Made by a program: the position numbers and the translations under genes. The notes under the pieces are model-generated. The model did not search any database and was not told the origin of the DNA. It saw nothing but the letters and a program-made list of their open reading frames with translations. Below are positions 22,010-35,373 of a stretch of DNA of 64,000 nucleotides, piece after piece; the stretch's first letter is position 1, and every line of letters begins with the position of its first letter. Origin of the DNA: Guyanagaster necrorhizus (taxonomy: Eukaryota; Basidiomycota; Agaricomycetes; Agaricales; Physalacriaceae); assembly GCF_019112545.1 (NCBI RefSeq), contig NW_025064891.1, positions 1,391,724 to 1,455,723 of the forward strand, written 5' to 3'.

Positions 22010-25000
22010 ATGCCTCCTTCTCCCACATCAACTCTTGATATTACTGACAACTTCTTTAAGCTATTAGCAGCTATTATAGATATGCTTCTAGGTTTACTAG
22101 CAATCATCTAACTCTGTAGAGAATGCCAATCTATAACTGTATAGATAGTCAGGCACTACCAAGCCTTTCAACAAGTTCAGCAAATTCTCAGCAATGTCAC
22201 TCCTGACCTCTCCTTCTATGACATTCCTCCCTCTGTCTGACAGTCCTTTCAGCCCATGGAAGGAACCTTGTTCAAAACCAATCCTAGGAATCTACTTGCA
22301 GAATGTTCTAGGGAAGAAACATAGCACTGATATCCACTCTGACCTCCAGTGGTTGTCATCTGAAACCATGACAACTCTTGGGCTATAGAATTTCAAAGAC
22401 CAAGATCTGATACACCAATCCTGTGGGTCAAGCATATGAACATCCTCAGCTGCATTTATACAATGAGGACAACTCTAACTGCACTCTCTGAGCCCAGTAT
22501 TAGATACTGTGCCAGAGACTTCCTTGATGCCACTAGAATGGCTCAAAGAGATGGAAGCTTCCACTCAGATGACAGCCATGGATCTCTATATGTGACACCA
22601 ACAGAGAGTGGAGAAACCCCTCTTAGGAAAATCTATACTAAAAACTAGAGCACTGACAGTGAGGGAGAAAGAACAGATATCATCAGAGATGATAATGTAC
22701 ACTTTGCTGATGACAGTGATAAGCAGAGATATTGGCAGGCTGCCATTAATGAGGTTGAGTGATTGGAGTGCCACTAGAGCAGCAGTGCTTCAAGTGGAAC
22801 AGAATACATATGAATGACATCAAGCATGTTATAATCAGCTGATGACATTAATTCAGTCCTCCTCTAAGAGGATGAGATTCAATATGCTGAGTCTCTTGCT
22901 GAGTATGTCCAGAAGCAGGCACAGATCAAATATGAGACAGCCAGAGAGGATGCCATCTTCAGGCATTACCTCTAAAGAAGAGAAGCAGCTGAGTGGAGAA
23001 TAGGCTTTGGGAGCCCTTACTCTAGCTCTTTTGATATCAGCACTGACTCCAGCATTCCTGACACCCTATTCTAGGAGCCCAGCACTCCTGCTATCTCTGA
23101 GCCTGACCCATAGGTGATACCTCCTAAAAGCATCATTTATATGAATGATGTCCACTGAAGAGCATTGCTCAACCTCAATGATAACCATCCACTTTTCTAT
23201 GGGACTGATATGATCACCATACAGATGACATCTCAGATCAGAGGGATTCCCTCTGAAGTGAGAATGGAGATATTAGGAGTGATAAGAAGCATATTGACCC
23301 CACCAGGAACCTCAGACAGATTCTAGATGAGCATATTATAGCCCTCTTTTTCTGACTCTAATTCTACTGAAACTTCCACCAATATCACAGAGAATTGAAG
23401 GTGAATGCAGTGAGACACACCATGAGAGAGCAGCAGCAAGATAAGCAAGAGCCTCCTTCTTGCTCCAGACCCAATGATGCCAGACCTAGCATCCAGCAGC
23501 AACAGTCTGGACACCCTGGATATTTACAACCCATATGATAATTCTCTCATCAAGGGGGACAAGAGCAAAATAGACAATAAGGCAAGCAATGAGAGTGAGG
23601 ACCCTTTAGCTGAGTGAACAAGCATATTCAAGCAGCAAACAACAGATGAAGAACTGACAGAGAGAGCATAGAAGAAATGTGAGACAGAGTTTTTATGGTT
23701 GTACCAGGAGGGAGCAATCACTCTATAGATGAGCGACACCTGATTAGTGTCATCCATAAGACAGAGATATGCCACTGCTGACCAAGTTGAGCAAGCAGAC
23801 ATTCTTCAATATGTGGCCACTGAGCAGGCCATTTTTATTTACAATAAGAAATATTTAGGAAACCAACTAGTGCCATTACTAGCATATAAGTCCAAGTATG
23901 ACATTGAACCAATGCTGTAGACACCAAACACAGCACCCAGCCAAGCTGTATATATGGCATCTTCTATTTGAACTACATCCTTCTGATATATGTTTGCAAC
24001 CTCAGCTGTCTGCAGTACAGCATCTTGGCTTACTCAAAGCCAATCTAAACTGAGAAACCCCTATTAAAACCCATGGATCCAACCAATACACTGACTCTTT
24101 GCCAGTCAACCTCTGCCTGATGAAGCTGAGGGTAGCAGATCAGCCTCTATAAGAGAAGAAAATGACTTCAAAGCAGTAGAACTGGGGTTTACTATTCAAA
24201 ACAGGTGAATCATGCAAAAGAAAGCACTACCACTGGGAAGCTCTATCACCGACAATAGTTCTCTTCACTCTTTCTCAGGTCCACTAATATTCTGGAGTGT
24301 TCTACCCTTCAGCAGAATCTCAAACTCTATGATAGTGCTTGCAGCTGACACAACCATCCTCAACTGCAAGTCTGACCTCCTATAAAAGCCTTGCCCCTTT
24401 AAAGAGGCATTCAATGATATAGACTGCTTCTTGACTGACTGTGATTAGTACTTCCAAGTATATGCCCCATACTTTCTTCTTGATATGTATAAGATTGCAT
24501 TTGCCTCCATATATATGAAAGATAAGGCAAAAATATAGTGGGTGCTTCTGGCCCTCACATTCTGATCAATCATACAATAATATCATTAACTATCCTTGTG
24601 GCCAATATTTAAACAGATAGTGATTGACAAGTTCACAGATCCTGTCATGCAGAAGATACACAAGCAGAAGATGACAGAGTACAAGATAGGGGACAAACTG
24701 GCAACTGAGTACTTCAATGAGTGAGAACAACTTGATAAACTCACTGGTGTATAAGACAACATTGCTAACACTGGATGAATGGTCAAGTGCATGAAGATGG
24801 GAGCACTGACATCTTATCTTAAGATGATCTCTGACATTAGTCAGAATATCCTGAAGGGATATGACAAGTGGAAGACCCACATTATTGGCATGTACAAGAA
24901 GAGACAGCAGCAGAAGGCCAAACAAACTACTCTATTCAGCAGGATAAAGAATCCAACTCAGGGTGTGAAGTCTATCTCTTCTAATTCGACCATGGCCACT

Positions 25001-25284
25001 AAGCTCAGTGGCTTATCTCTAACTTCCTTATACAGCAAGAAGAAAACCAGTATGAGCATAACATTTACCAGAACAGAAAAGCCAATAGATATAGATTGAT
25101 TCAAAAAAGAGGAGAAGTGTTTTAATTGTGGACAAAAAGGCCACATGGCATGTGACTGCCTGCAGAAGAAGAATAAGCACACTCAGGAAGATATCCAGGT
25201 GCAAATCACAGAGCTACAGAAGGAGAAAGAGGCTCTCAGATCAGAGACAAAGATCAAGGAAGTAAAAGACAAGGCCAAGCAGTA
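22010..25284 (+). pseudogene. gag: Element B gag, many stops
   Basis: The start at 22010 is followed by TDNFFKLLAAI and a hydrophobic run (MLLGLLAII), then the central region EDEIQYAESLAEYVQKQAQ. Reading stays in one frame from about 22871 to 23500 despite stops, which shows that the ancestral N-terminal gag was one continuous frame. The capsid part includes TEYFNE and KMGALTSYLKMISDISQN. The zinc knuckle CFNCGQKGHMACDC lies near 25118-25160. The frame ends DKAKQ-TAA at about 25284. TAG/TGA codons stand at many former Arg, Gln and Trp positions. Confidence 0.82.
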
Positions 25285-25737
25285 AGCAATTTTGCTGACT
25301 TGGCCAAAGTATCTAGTGGTGTGTTACAAACAGATGTGGGACAGACTGATAATATCTCTGTAGTACTACCTATGTCTAAATTATGTGTGCATTTGAATAT
25401 ATCTGACTTCACCACTCAACAACAAGAATCACCTAAGGAAAACGCTCAACTGCCTATAGGCCAAACAGAGACAGTGAGCCCCACCAGCTGGCTAAAGCCA
25501 TTCAATACCAAATGGACTTGGTGAGCTATTAAGGACACAAAGGACAAAGCAGCAGTAAAAGCTGTGTTCAAGAACTGAGTTCACAAAACTCAAGCTGAAG
25601 AAATAGTAGATAAAATAATTGAGGAAATAAAAAAGGCTAAATAGTGCTAAGCCTTAGAGTAGCTCAATGAGCTACAAGGATCAAGAAAGTTCATCTGACA
25701 ATCCAAGACCCCAGACTGAGACCTTCTAGCCAAGGCC
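25285..25737 (+). pseudogene. pol: Element B pol N-terminal linker, cut by element C
   Basis: The sequence SWLKPFNTKWTW (about 25490-25524) and LNELQGSRKFI correspond to the linker before the protease in relatives. It stops at 25737 in 'DLLAKA', and the same reading resumes at 35374 with 'QIETF' and the protease. Confidence 0.75.
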
Positions 25738-26205
25738 TATTAGATCCAAGCATCATGTGAACAGATACACATGATAAACAGATGTCACCTCACACTTCAG
25801 ATAATTGACTGAGTTTACTGATGTATAGTCTGATCAGTGTGTCACAAGACCAAGTGAATTGGCTTAAGAATAGAATGATATAAGAATAAACTTTAGCTTA
25901 AAGCTGAAGATTACCAGCAAGAGCAAACATCCTTAAATACTGTACATTGTCTGCTAATAATATATCTACCTATTGTATCTTTCTAAGTTCATTGTGCTTG
26001 TTGTCCTTAGGTGTCATTATCATATACAAAAGGGTGATTGTGCATCATTGAGCAATACTGTTGCATTGAAAGACAATGATAGACTTGGCTAGTTGTGATG
26101 ACTAAGCTTTGTTTCACAGTTTTAAACACTTATCTTAGTGCCCTGACTAAGCATAAATAAGGGTTAGTCTATGGAAAAGAATAAAGAAATAGGAAAAATT
26201 ATAAC
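25738..26205 (-). repeat. 3' LTR of element C
   Basis: 468 bp, the counterpart of 34905-35373. In plus orientation it starts TATTAGATCC (decayed TGTTAGATCC) and ends AAATTATAACA. A polypurine tract (complement TTACCCCCTCCTTAA) is at 26206-26220. Confidence 0.88.
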
Positions 26206-26240
26206 ATTACCCCCTCCTTAAGACTATCATCCTGATGATA

Positions 26241-27648
26241 TGCAGAGTACATGTCCAGCCTTATAATTTGCAAATTCTGCATAACACACTAGAATATGCT
26301 AGTAACTGAGGATCATTAGCCAGTAGAGGACTATGGCTGAGGCTCTGAGCTGATAGTCATGCTAGTCACCAATACTAAGTCCAAAAGGGACTTTGTAAAA
26401 TAACATGGCCTAAGGATAAAAATCCTAAGTCAGGTTTGAACTTAGAAAAGTTCTGCACCACACTTTGGAAAATACTAAGTCCAAGTTAGACTTAGAAATG
26501 ATACCTCAACTGGAGCCAATTCTACATGCCACTAAGACAAGTATATTCTAAGATGGCTAGAGATAATACCATAGCCAGTTGTGGAGTATTGAGTAAAGAT
26601 AGTATCATCCAGGAGCAGTAAGAAGAGAGACCCAATGATCTGTGGCTAGCACTCTGAGTTTTGACTCAAATACCTAAGTCCAAATTTTCTAGGTATCAGG
26701 TGACCTAAGAGACTTAAATTGAGAGGAATAGAGTGGATAGAACCAGTTGACTGGATCTGACCAGGCCTGATTAATTGAGCTACTAAGAATAACTCAGAGG
26801 ATTAAAACTTTGAGTAGACAGAAAGGAGTTAGGTACCCACAGGCACTGTAGGCTTAAAATAAAGCTGTGCAGTGGCCAGGCAGGTCTGGGCAAGCCTAGG
26901 GGAGTCCAGGAGTGCCACCATTTCAGAATAATAGCATGATTCTACTTTAAACAGGAGAAATATTATTTTGAATGCCTTATTTATAGATTCTGTACCTGTT
27001 GTTGGTGTATAAAAAGAAGGGAATGGAGGAGAAATAGAAAGCAAGTGACCCATCCCCACATTCAGGTCTTGTAGCCCACTGTAGCTAGTCCCTGGAACAA
27101 CAGATTTTGAGTTCTGCTTTGACTTAGTGATTTATTTAAGTTGCTTTGTCACTTAGAGAGGATTGGATTAGAATAATAACTGTATTTTGGGTTTTGGATT
27201 AATTTGGGTTCCAAACTATAAGGATTATGGCATCAGAATACAGGTTCTTTGGTTTTGAGGACTGCTAGCCAGCCAAGAGTGCAGCTAGTCAAGCTTAAGT
27301 GCTTAATAGACTTAGTATTTGGGTTTCAGAGTTCATTGGGTTTTAGAATATTCTAAGTTGATTTAGAGCACAATTTAGCATTGATTCTAAGTCCTAATTA
27401 TACTTAAACATTGTTATAAACTACTCTCATGAGTATTGCATCTTTGAAAGCAAGATAGAGTTGAATAACTGTCTTTATTGACTGTTTCTTTGATTTTATT
27501 TAAGACTGCAAGAGTGCTTCTATCATACTTGAAACAACCAACTTCAACTGTATTTGGTGATTGTGTATTGAGTGGTTAGGTGTTGGTGTTTGAGAGTTCA
27601 TTCCTCATTCACCTCTCTTAGTCACTTAGCCCTTATCAAGCACATCAC
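26241..27648. mobile_element. Unclassified 1.4 kb insertion in element C (solo-LTR-like)
   Basis: This block separates the polypurine tract of C from its pol 3' end and matches nothing else in the family. It is flanked by TGATA on both sides (26236-26240 and 27649-27653). It starts TGCAGAGTAC and ends near CACATCAC, with a TATTTAAG TATA-like box near 27490 and no coding frame. It contains the motif CTAAGTCCAA at least three times (near 26376, 26470 and 26680). A solo LTR of another retrotransposon is the simplest reading, but the 3' end does not finish exactly in CA. Confidence 0.55.
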
Positions 27649-30600
27649 TGATAGCTTAATTTAGAGATAATTCATATTTGTGTATGGCATCCACTGCATC
27701 CATCTGTTTTTTGTTGACCCACTGATTAGATTCAGGTCTATAACCCTTCCAGCTGATGAGGTAATTGACAGTTGTTGTTGTTCTGCCACTCTTGGCTCTG
27801 ACTTTTCATAGTTTGTGATTTAATACTTGATTGATTTCATAATGTTCTTTGTTGTCAATCAAGTCAGATGGGAGTGGTGGTGGACATTCCTGGTTTGGGA
27901 ATGCTGGATGAATATATGGTGTCAATAATGTCTCATTAAAGACATCATGAACCTTCCAGGTAATTGAGAGATATAGTTTGTATGTGGAGGCACCAATCTT
28001 TGTCAGGATGGGAAATAGACTGGTGCATTTGTCAGAGAGTTTTCATTTGAGTCATGGAAGATGAGGGTTCATGGTGTCCAGCTATACTTTGTTCCCAGCT
28101 TTGTAAAAGTGGGCCAGTTGATGATATTTGTCATATTGTCTTTTCATTATGTTCATGGCTTTTTCCAGGGCTGTCTGTATTTCTGTGTGGATTTTCTTCA
28201 TTGTTGTTGCAAAGTCTAAGGATGTCAGTGTCATTTTATGCATTCATTGTGTTTGGGCTATATGTGGGTGATGCCCATAATTTACAAAGAAGGGTGTCTT
28301 TTCTATTGCTGAGTGAATGTGATTGTTATGTTAGAATGTGGTGAGTGCAAGCCACTCTGTCCAGTCATCCTGTTGGTAATTGATAAAGAGGTAGAGGTAT
28401 TTTTCTATCTCCTGGTTGATGTGTTCTGTTTGGCCATCGGTCTGAAGATGATAAGCTGTTAAGGCATTTTGTATAATATTGAGTAACTGGTATAGGTCAT
28501 CTAGGAATTTAGAGATGAATTGGGGTCCTCTGTCAGAGATGATAACCTGTGGCATACTATACTTGACATAGACTTCATCTCAAAGGATTTTGGCCCATCC
28601 CTCAGAGGTTAACTCAGTGGAGCAGGCAATTAGAAGGATTGCCTTGGAGAATTGATCAACTATGATGATGATAACATCATAGCCATTACAGTTGGGTAAT
28701 CCAGTTACTATATTCACTGATATGTGAGTCTATAGTGATAATGATATCTTGTTCAGGTGTAATGGTGCTGCTTGTGCTTGAGTGGAGGATTTTCTTCATT
28801 GACAGACATCACATGCTTTTATATACTGTATGATGTCATTAGTCATCTTAGGCCACCAGTATTTCCATAAGACCAATTCTTTGGTCTTTGTGATATCTGA
28901 GTGTTCTACTATTGCATAGTCATAGCACATGGTGATGATCTCTCCTCATAAGGCTTGATCATAGGGAATATATAGTCAGCCATCATAATGAATTATTTTC
29001 TTCTCCATTATCATTTCTTGCTTGTGATTCAGAGATAGGGCCACATGTTGGTTCTATTTCTCTATATCTCTGATCACATTTTTGATCCTTTCATAGATCT
29101 CTTCCTTCATAGGCATCATCATTGCTCTGAAGTGTTCCAGGCAGATCAGGACCACCTCTTCATTGTCATGTTCCTCTTGATCATGGTCAGCATGTCAACT
29201 AAGTATGTCTGCCTTTTTGTTGGCAGTCTCCACTTTGTGGTGCAGAATGTAGAGATACTGACTGAGCTCAGTAACTCATTATGCTTGTCTTCAGTTGAGC
29301 TTTTGGGGTTGTCTAAAGTACTAGAGATTTTGATGATCAGTTCAGATCTTGAAAGTCTGGACTGCCTCGATTAGATAATACCACTATTCCTCTAGGGTTA
29401 GCATTATAGCTAATAATTCCTTGTTATATATTTCATAGTTTTATTCAATGGTGGTTAGTGCTTTGGATAGAAAAGCCACTGGCTGCCATTTCTCTTTCTG
29501 CTTTTGGGAGAGTATGACACTGATAGCTCTCTTGCTTGAGTCAGCTTTGACTCAGAATTTTCCTTTCTGCATCAGGATTGCTAGTATGATGTCTTCTGCA
29601 AGTTGTCATTTTAGATTGTCAAAGGCTGTCTGTTGGAATAATCCCCAAGCCCAAGGGGCATTCTCTGTTAGTTGAGTCATTGGTTGGATGACCTTGCTGT
29701 AATCTCAGATAAATCATTGGTAGAAGTTTGTGAATCTGAGGAATGACTGGAGCTCCTTTTTCTTGGTGGGCTCTGGCCATTCTACCACCTCAGCAACTTT
29801 GATTGGATCCATGCAAATACTTCCTTCACTGATGATTACTCTGAGGTACTCTGTTTGTACTATCTTGAATTTGCACTTCTCTGCTTTGAGAAATAGTTTG
29901 TGTCTCCTCATTAGTGCCAGTACCTGTTGTACCAGTTGTCAGTGTTCCTCCTTTGTTTTGGACATGATTAGGATGTCATCCAGGTAAATGGTGACTTTCT
30001 GTGGTGATGAGCTTCTTAAAAATGTCATTCATCATCCACTGGAAAGTGGCTGGTGAATTGATAAGTCTAAAGAACATGACAGTCAGTTTGAAGAGACCAC
30101 AATTTGTTCTGAATGCTGCTTTTCATTTATCCCCCTCCTTGATTCAGACATTGTTATATTCCCACTGTATATCAAGTTTTGTGTAGTATTTGATGCCTCA
30201 GAGTTTGTCCATCAACTCCAAGATTAGAGGTAAGGGGTATCAGCTTTTGATGGTCATCTTGTTAAGCTTCTGATAATCTTAGACTGGTCAGAGCATTCCA
30301 TTCTTCTTTTTAATAAAAAAGAAGAAAGATGCCATCAGTGATTTGGAGGGTTGAATTCTTCCACTTGAGAAGTTCTCATCTAAGAATTTGTTGAATTCCT
30401 GCTACTTGTTATTTCTGAGTGAGTAGATTTTGCAATCTAAGTTTGTATTGACATTTGGGATCAGTTCAATAGCATGATCCTAGGGCTTCAGATCAAGAAG
30501 CTTGTCAAAGCTTTTCAAAAAGGTCCTTATAGTCTCATGCCCATTCAGAGACTAGTTCTTCAAATATTTTCTCCTCCTTCCCCACATTCACTCTGGCTGC

Positions 30601-31547
30601 CAAGTTATTGGTATGATGTACTGCTTGGATGCATATTTTCTCTTGGATGTCAATGGCCAGAATGATTTCTCCATCCTCCATCTCCTTGTCCCATCAATCC
30701 TCCAGGTCTTTATCTGGCAACTTGAAGGGTAGTTTTTGGCATTTACATCAAGCAAAGGTTATCTTTCTGATCTTTCAGTTAATCAGTGGGTTGTGCCTGA
30801 TCAACCAGTCATAGCCAAGGAAGACTTCCTTGGTGCTGAGGTCTGTTACAGCTAGGTCAATTCTTTCAGAATGATCTCTGATTGTTAACCAGAGTTTGAC
30901 AAACTCCATGATTGATCTGACTTGGTTTTTAGTTCCATCAGTATTATACACTGGTATTGGAGCAGCTGTTGCCCTGGTGGAGAGCTTATGCTTATTGACA
31001 AAAGCCCAGTTGATTGAACTCCTAGTGCAGCTGCTGTCAACTAGTACCATAACTGAGTGATTGGCTCTATTGGTGAGGGTCTCAATTTGCACTTTGATTG
31101 TGAGATTCCACTCTGCTGTTTTGGTCTGTTGAATGAACCACCTTGGCCTGTGGAGTTCATCAAGCCATTCAAGAGCTTGACATCTCTTCATCTTCTGAAT
31201 TTCTTTGATTATTTTATCAATTACTTCTTTGGCTCATGCCTTGTGTACCCAATTTTTGAGTATAGCTTTTGCTGCTTCCTCAGTTGGTGCTTCTTTGATG
31301 GCCTGCCACATCCATTTGGTGTTGAAGGGTTTGAGCCATGTCTTGGGGGTCTCTCTCTCTGTTTGGCCTATAGGCATTTGAGTCTTGGGTTCTGGTGATT
31401 CTTGAGTGTGCAAAATAGAAGTAGAATTGAGTATATCCAAATGCACACATAAGTTAGGCATAGAAGTAACTACAGAGATGTTATTAGTCTGACTAGTGGC
31501 TACTGTTTGCACACCATGAAGTCTTTTGGCTGGTCCAGTGGAATTGC
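27649..31547 (-). pseudogene. pol: Element C pol, with stops
   Basis: On the minus strand from the right: linker TWLKPFNTKWMWQAIKEAP (about 31350); protease LVDSSCTRSSINWAF with Asp at 31036-31038, where the usual Gly is Ser; RT with YLDD at about 29974-29985 and KHKLFLKAEKC-like motifs; RNase H; HHCC zinc finger; and integrase. The integrase first Asp is changed (ISVNIVTGLPNCNGYD near 28700). MPQVIISDRGPQFISKFLDD and DGQTEHINQEIEKY are intact (28331-28555). The chromodomain end lies at about 27660-27900. Several TGA and TAG codons interrupt the frame. Confidence 0.85.
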
Positions 31548-34500
31548 TCACTGGCTGGCCCTGTCTTTTATCTCCTCCACTTTTGTTTTCATGCTGAGTT
31601 CTTCTTTCTCCTTCTGGAGCTTGGCAATCTGCATCTGTATATCTTCTTGGGTGCATCTCTTCTTCAGGCAGTCCTTTGCCATATAGTCCTTCTGGCTGCA
31701 GTTGAAGCACTTACCCTCCTTCTTCATCCTGTCTATGTCTATAGATTTTCCCATCCCTATATAGGTTGTGCCTGTTTCAGTCTTCTGCACACTGTATGAT
31801 AGCAAGGCCATAGAAGATTCTGATAATTTTTCAGCAGTTGTCCCTGATGATTTATTCAGAGTTGGCAGGGTTGATTTCTTGGAGTAATCTTGCAGAGTCA
31901 ACTGTTCTGCTTTTTGTCTTTGTTGCTCCTTATACATCTTGGTGATCCTTTCTTTCCACTTGTCATATCCAGTCAGCATCAATGCTTTGATACCAATGAC
32001 AGAGATCATCATGACATATGAGGAGGGGACTCCTCTCTTGAGGGCCTCAACCATTTGGCTGTCATTAGCTATATCATCTTGGATGCCAGCAAGCTTTGTG
32101 AGTCTCTGTAACTCATCAAAGTAATCTGTCACCACTTTATCTCTCATCTTGTAGTCTTTGATCTTTTGCTTATAGACTTCTTGAACTACCAGATCAATAA
32201 ATTTGTTGTGGAGCATCTGTTTAAAGACAGGCCATGAGGAGTATCAGTAGTGTTCCCAAGTTGATGATCAGAAGTTTGAGAAAATAAGGATCCACCAAGT
32301 TTTTGCCTTTTCTTTGAGATAAGAGATAATGAAGATGACCTTGTTCATGTCAGTGCCAAGGTATCCAATGTATATCTTGAAGTACTGCTTGCAGTCAACT
32401 AAAAAGCAATCAATGTCATCAGAAGCTCCTTTGAAAGGTTGGGGCTTTCAGAGTAGGTCAGGTCTATAATTTAGGATAGTAGTGTTGTCAGAGAGCAGTC
32501 CCATTGGATTAGGCCACTCAGAAAAGAGGAGGTGTCACCATTCATTCAGAGGTCCTGGGAAGGAATGAAGAAAATTGTTGTCTGTAATAGAACTTTCCAG
32601 GGGAGCTTCTTTCAGATGATAATGCCATCTTTGATTGTGAAGCCTAAATGGATTGCTTCAAGGTCATCTCAGACTGGTTTCTTCCCACTCCTGGTCACCT
32701 CATCTAGTGGCAGTTGTCTGAAAAAGGGTCAGCAAACTGGCTGCTTTTATGAGTTCTAGTAAGGATTCCTCAGCCTGGGTCAGCTCTGTGTAAGCCAAGA
32801 TGCTATACTATATATGGCTGAGGTGGCAAATGTATATCACATAGATGTTAATCATATCAAAAGTGCTATATAAATAGCTTGACTTGGTGCTACACTCAGC
32901 ATCTATGGCATTGGAGTGATATTGAATCTGGACTTATAAGCTAGTAGTGATGCTATCTGGTGTTCTAGATATCTTTTATTAAATATAAAAATCATCCACT
33001 CAGTGACAGCATGTTGTAAAATATCTACTTGCTCGATCCTGTCAGTGATAGTATATCTGAGTCCCATAGGTGACACCAACCAGGTGTTGTCTATCCATAA
33101 TTTGGCTGTCTTCTCCTGGTACAGCTGTAAGAATTCTGTCTGGTGCTCCTCCTGCACTCTTCTTGCCATTTCTTCCTCTATCAGTTGTTGCATGAAAATA
33201 CTCCCATACTCAGAGAGGGGGTCCTTGATCTCTCCTTCCTTGAGTTCCTCATCTCCTTCATCTGCCTTGCTCATGCCCTCCTTGAGGAGAGAACTGTTGT
33301 CAAGCAGGTTGTAATCCTCTGAGGCAGTTAGACTGTTGCTGCTGGATGCTAGATCCTGGCTTGGAGCTAGGAGTAGGTTGTCATCAGGCCTCTCATCACT
33401 ATTATTACTGTTCTTTAGCCTTGAGTACTGCTGTTTCTGCCACCACTGCTCTGTGATATTGGTGGAAGTTCTGGTAGAATTGGGGTTTAAGAAAGAGCAT
33501 AGTGATATACCTGTCCAAGAGTCACTTGAGGTCTCTGGTGGGGTTAATATGTTTCTCATCTCCTCTAAGATCTCCTCTGACACTTAGTAAGTCTCCTGCT
33601 CTCCTTGGGATCTCATTGGTCTGAGCGATGGAGTCAGTCCTGTAAGATAACAGGTGGTTATCATCAAGATCAAGCAACACTCTTTGATGAATGTTGTCCA
33701 CATGGATGATGCCCTCAGGGATCTCTGACCATAAGTCATACTTGGACTGAGCAGGAGTACTAGGCTCCCTGAATATAATGTCTGATTTGATAAGGGTCTG
33801 ATCATAGGTGGAGGTTCCAGGACTTCCTGAGCCCCTTCTTCAGTCTGCTGCCTCTTAAGCTTAGAGATATTGCCTGAAGAGAGCATTCTCTCAAGCTTTC
33901 TTATACCTGAGATGTGTCTGCTCCTGAACATACTCAGCAAGGGAGTCATTGTGTCATATCTCATCCTCAGAGGAGAGAACCAGATCAATAGGGTCAGTTG
34001 GTTGTAGTGGTGTTGGTGACATTTATAGGCTTTCATTTCCACTTGAAGCAAGGCTCTCTGGCTGGGGGGCAAAGTATTCCACAGGTTCTGTTTGCTCAAT
34101 GGTGTCTGCTGCTGCTCTCCATTATCTTTTTTCATCACTGTTATTATTGAAGTATGGGTTATCGGTCTGGATGACCCTCTGTTCTGTTTCCCTCACTGTC
34201 AGTAGACCAGTTCCTGATGTATAACTCTGCTAGGAAGCTCTTGCTGCTTCCTGTTGGAGTTATGTATAGAGAGTCATAGGCACTGCCATAGAGACTTCCA
34301 TTCCCTCAAGCCATCCCAGAGGCATTAAGGGAGTCTCTGGCACAGTATCCAATGCCAGGCTCAGAGGGTGCAGTTGAGAGGGTTGCCCTCATTGTAAGGG
34401 TGTGGCTAGTGTTTCTTGATTGCTTGACTTGTATGACTGACAGGCTGGGCCTTAATTCTTGAAACTCTGCAGCCCAAGGGTTGTTATCATTTCTGATGAC

Positions 34501-34848
34501 TGCTATCAGGGGTTGGAATGGGTATTGATGTTCTTCTTTTTTCCTAGAACACCTTTCAGGCAGGCTCCTAGGGATAGTTTTGGGTACTGATCTTTCTGTG
34601 AATCAGAAAAACTGTCTGGCAGAGGAAGGAATATCATGGAGAGGGAGGTCAGGGGTGACATTTCATAGAATAGTTCTGATGTGCTGAAATTCTTGATAGT
34701 GATGGATCAATCAGACAGTGATTGATTGGTATCTATAGCACAGCTGTATAATCACCAATAATCCTATCAATATTCTGATGATGGAAGCAAGAAGTTCAAA
34801 GAACTCATGAGTAAAGTTAGAGTCTGAGGGGTTAAGAGTGGAGGGCAT
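31548..34848 (-). pseudogene. gag: Element C gag, partly open
   Basis: From 34848 the minus strand starts MPS and soon shows the hydrophobic N-terminal segment. Long open pieces follow: 34138-33584, 33583-32903 (with DDNLLLAPSQDLASSSNSL and a charged middle) and 32216-31548. The last carries capsid (KFIDLVVQEVYKQKIK, VEALKRGVPSSYVMMIS) and a zinc knuckle CFNCSQKDYMAKDC at about 31668-31709. It ends DRASQ-stop. In-frame stops and shifts separate the pieces. Confidence 0.85.
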
Positions 34849-34904
34849 TTGGTCTCTCAGTATAATTGGGCTTGAGAAAGGGAAGCTAGAAGCTTTGAGC
34901 TAAT

Positions 34905-35373
34905 TGTTAGACTCAAGCATCACATAAACAGATACACATGATAAACAGATATCACCTCACACTTTGGATGATTGACTGAGTTTACTGATGCATAGTCTGA
35001 TCAGTGTATCATAAGGCCAAGTGAATTGACTCAAGAGTAGAATAGTATAAGAATAAACTTTAGCTCAAAGCTGGAGGTTACCAGTGAGAGCAAATATCCT
35101 TAAATACTATACATCATCTGCTAATAATATATCTACCTATTGTATCTTTCTGAGTTCATTATACTTATTGTCCTTGGACATCATTATTATACACAAAAAG
35201 GTAATTGTGCATCATCAGGCAACACTGTTGCATCAAAAGACAATGATGGACTTGGCTAGTTGTGATGACTAAGCTTTGTTTCATAGTCTTAAGTGCTTGT
35301 CTTAGTGCTCTGATTAAGCATAAATAAGGGTTAGTCTATAGAAAAGAATAAAGAAATAAGAAAAATCATAACA
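34905..35373 (-). repeat. 5' LTR of element C
   Basis: 469 bp, TGTTAGACTC to AATCATAACA in plus orientation. The self-primer site (minus-strand ATTAGCTCAAAGCTTC) is directly inside, near 34889-34904. Its core TTAGCTCAAAGCT also occurs in this LTR in the opposite sense. Confidence 0.92.

Larger units (their letters stand above)
25738..35373 (-). mobile_element. Element C: Ty3/Gypsy chromovirus on the minus strand, inserted in B
   Basis: Paired LTRs (25738-26205, 468 bp; 34905-35373, 469 bp) bound, on the minus strand, gag (34848 downwards), protease, RT, RNase H, integrase and chromodomain. A 1,408 bp foreign insertion sits just inside its 3' LTR. It splits the linker and protease of B. The outermost base pair of the left LTR has decayed (TA instead of TG), and no clean 5 bp duplication is visible (AGGCC versus AGATT), so a small deletion at the left junction is likely. 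Confidence 0.9.
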
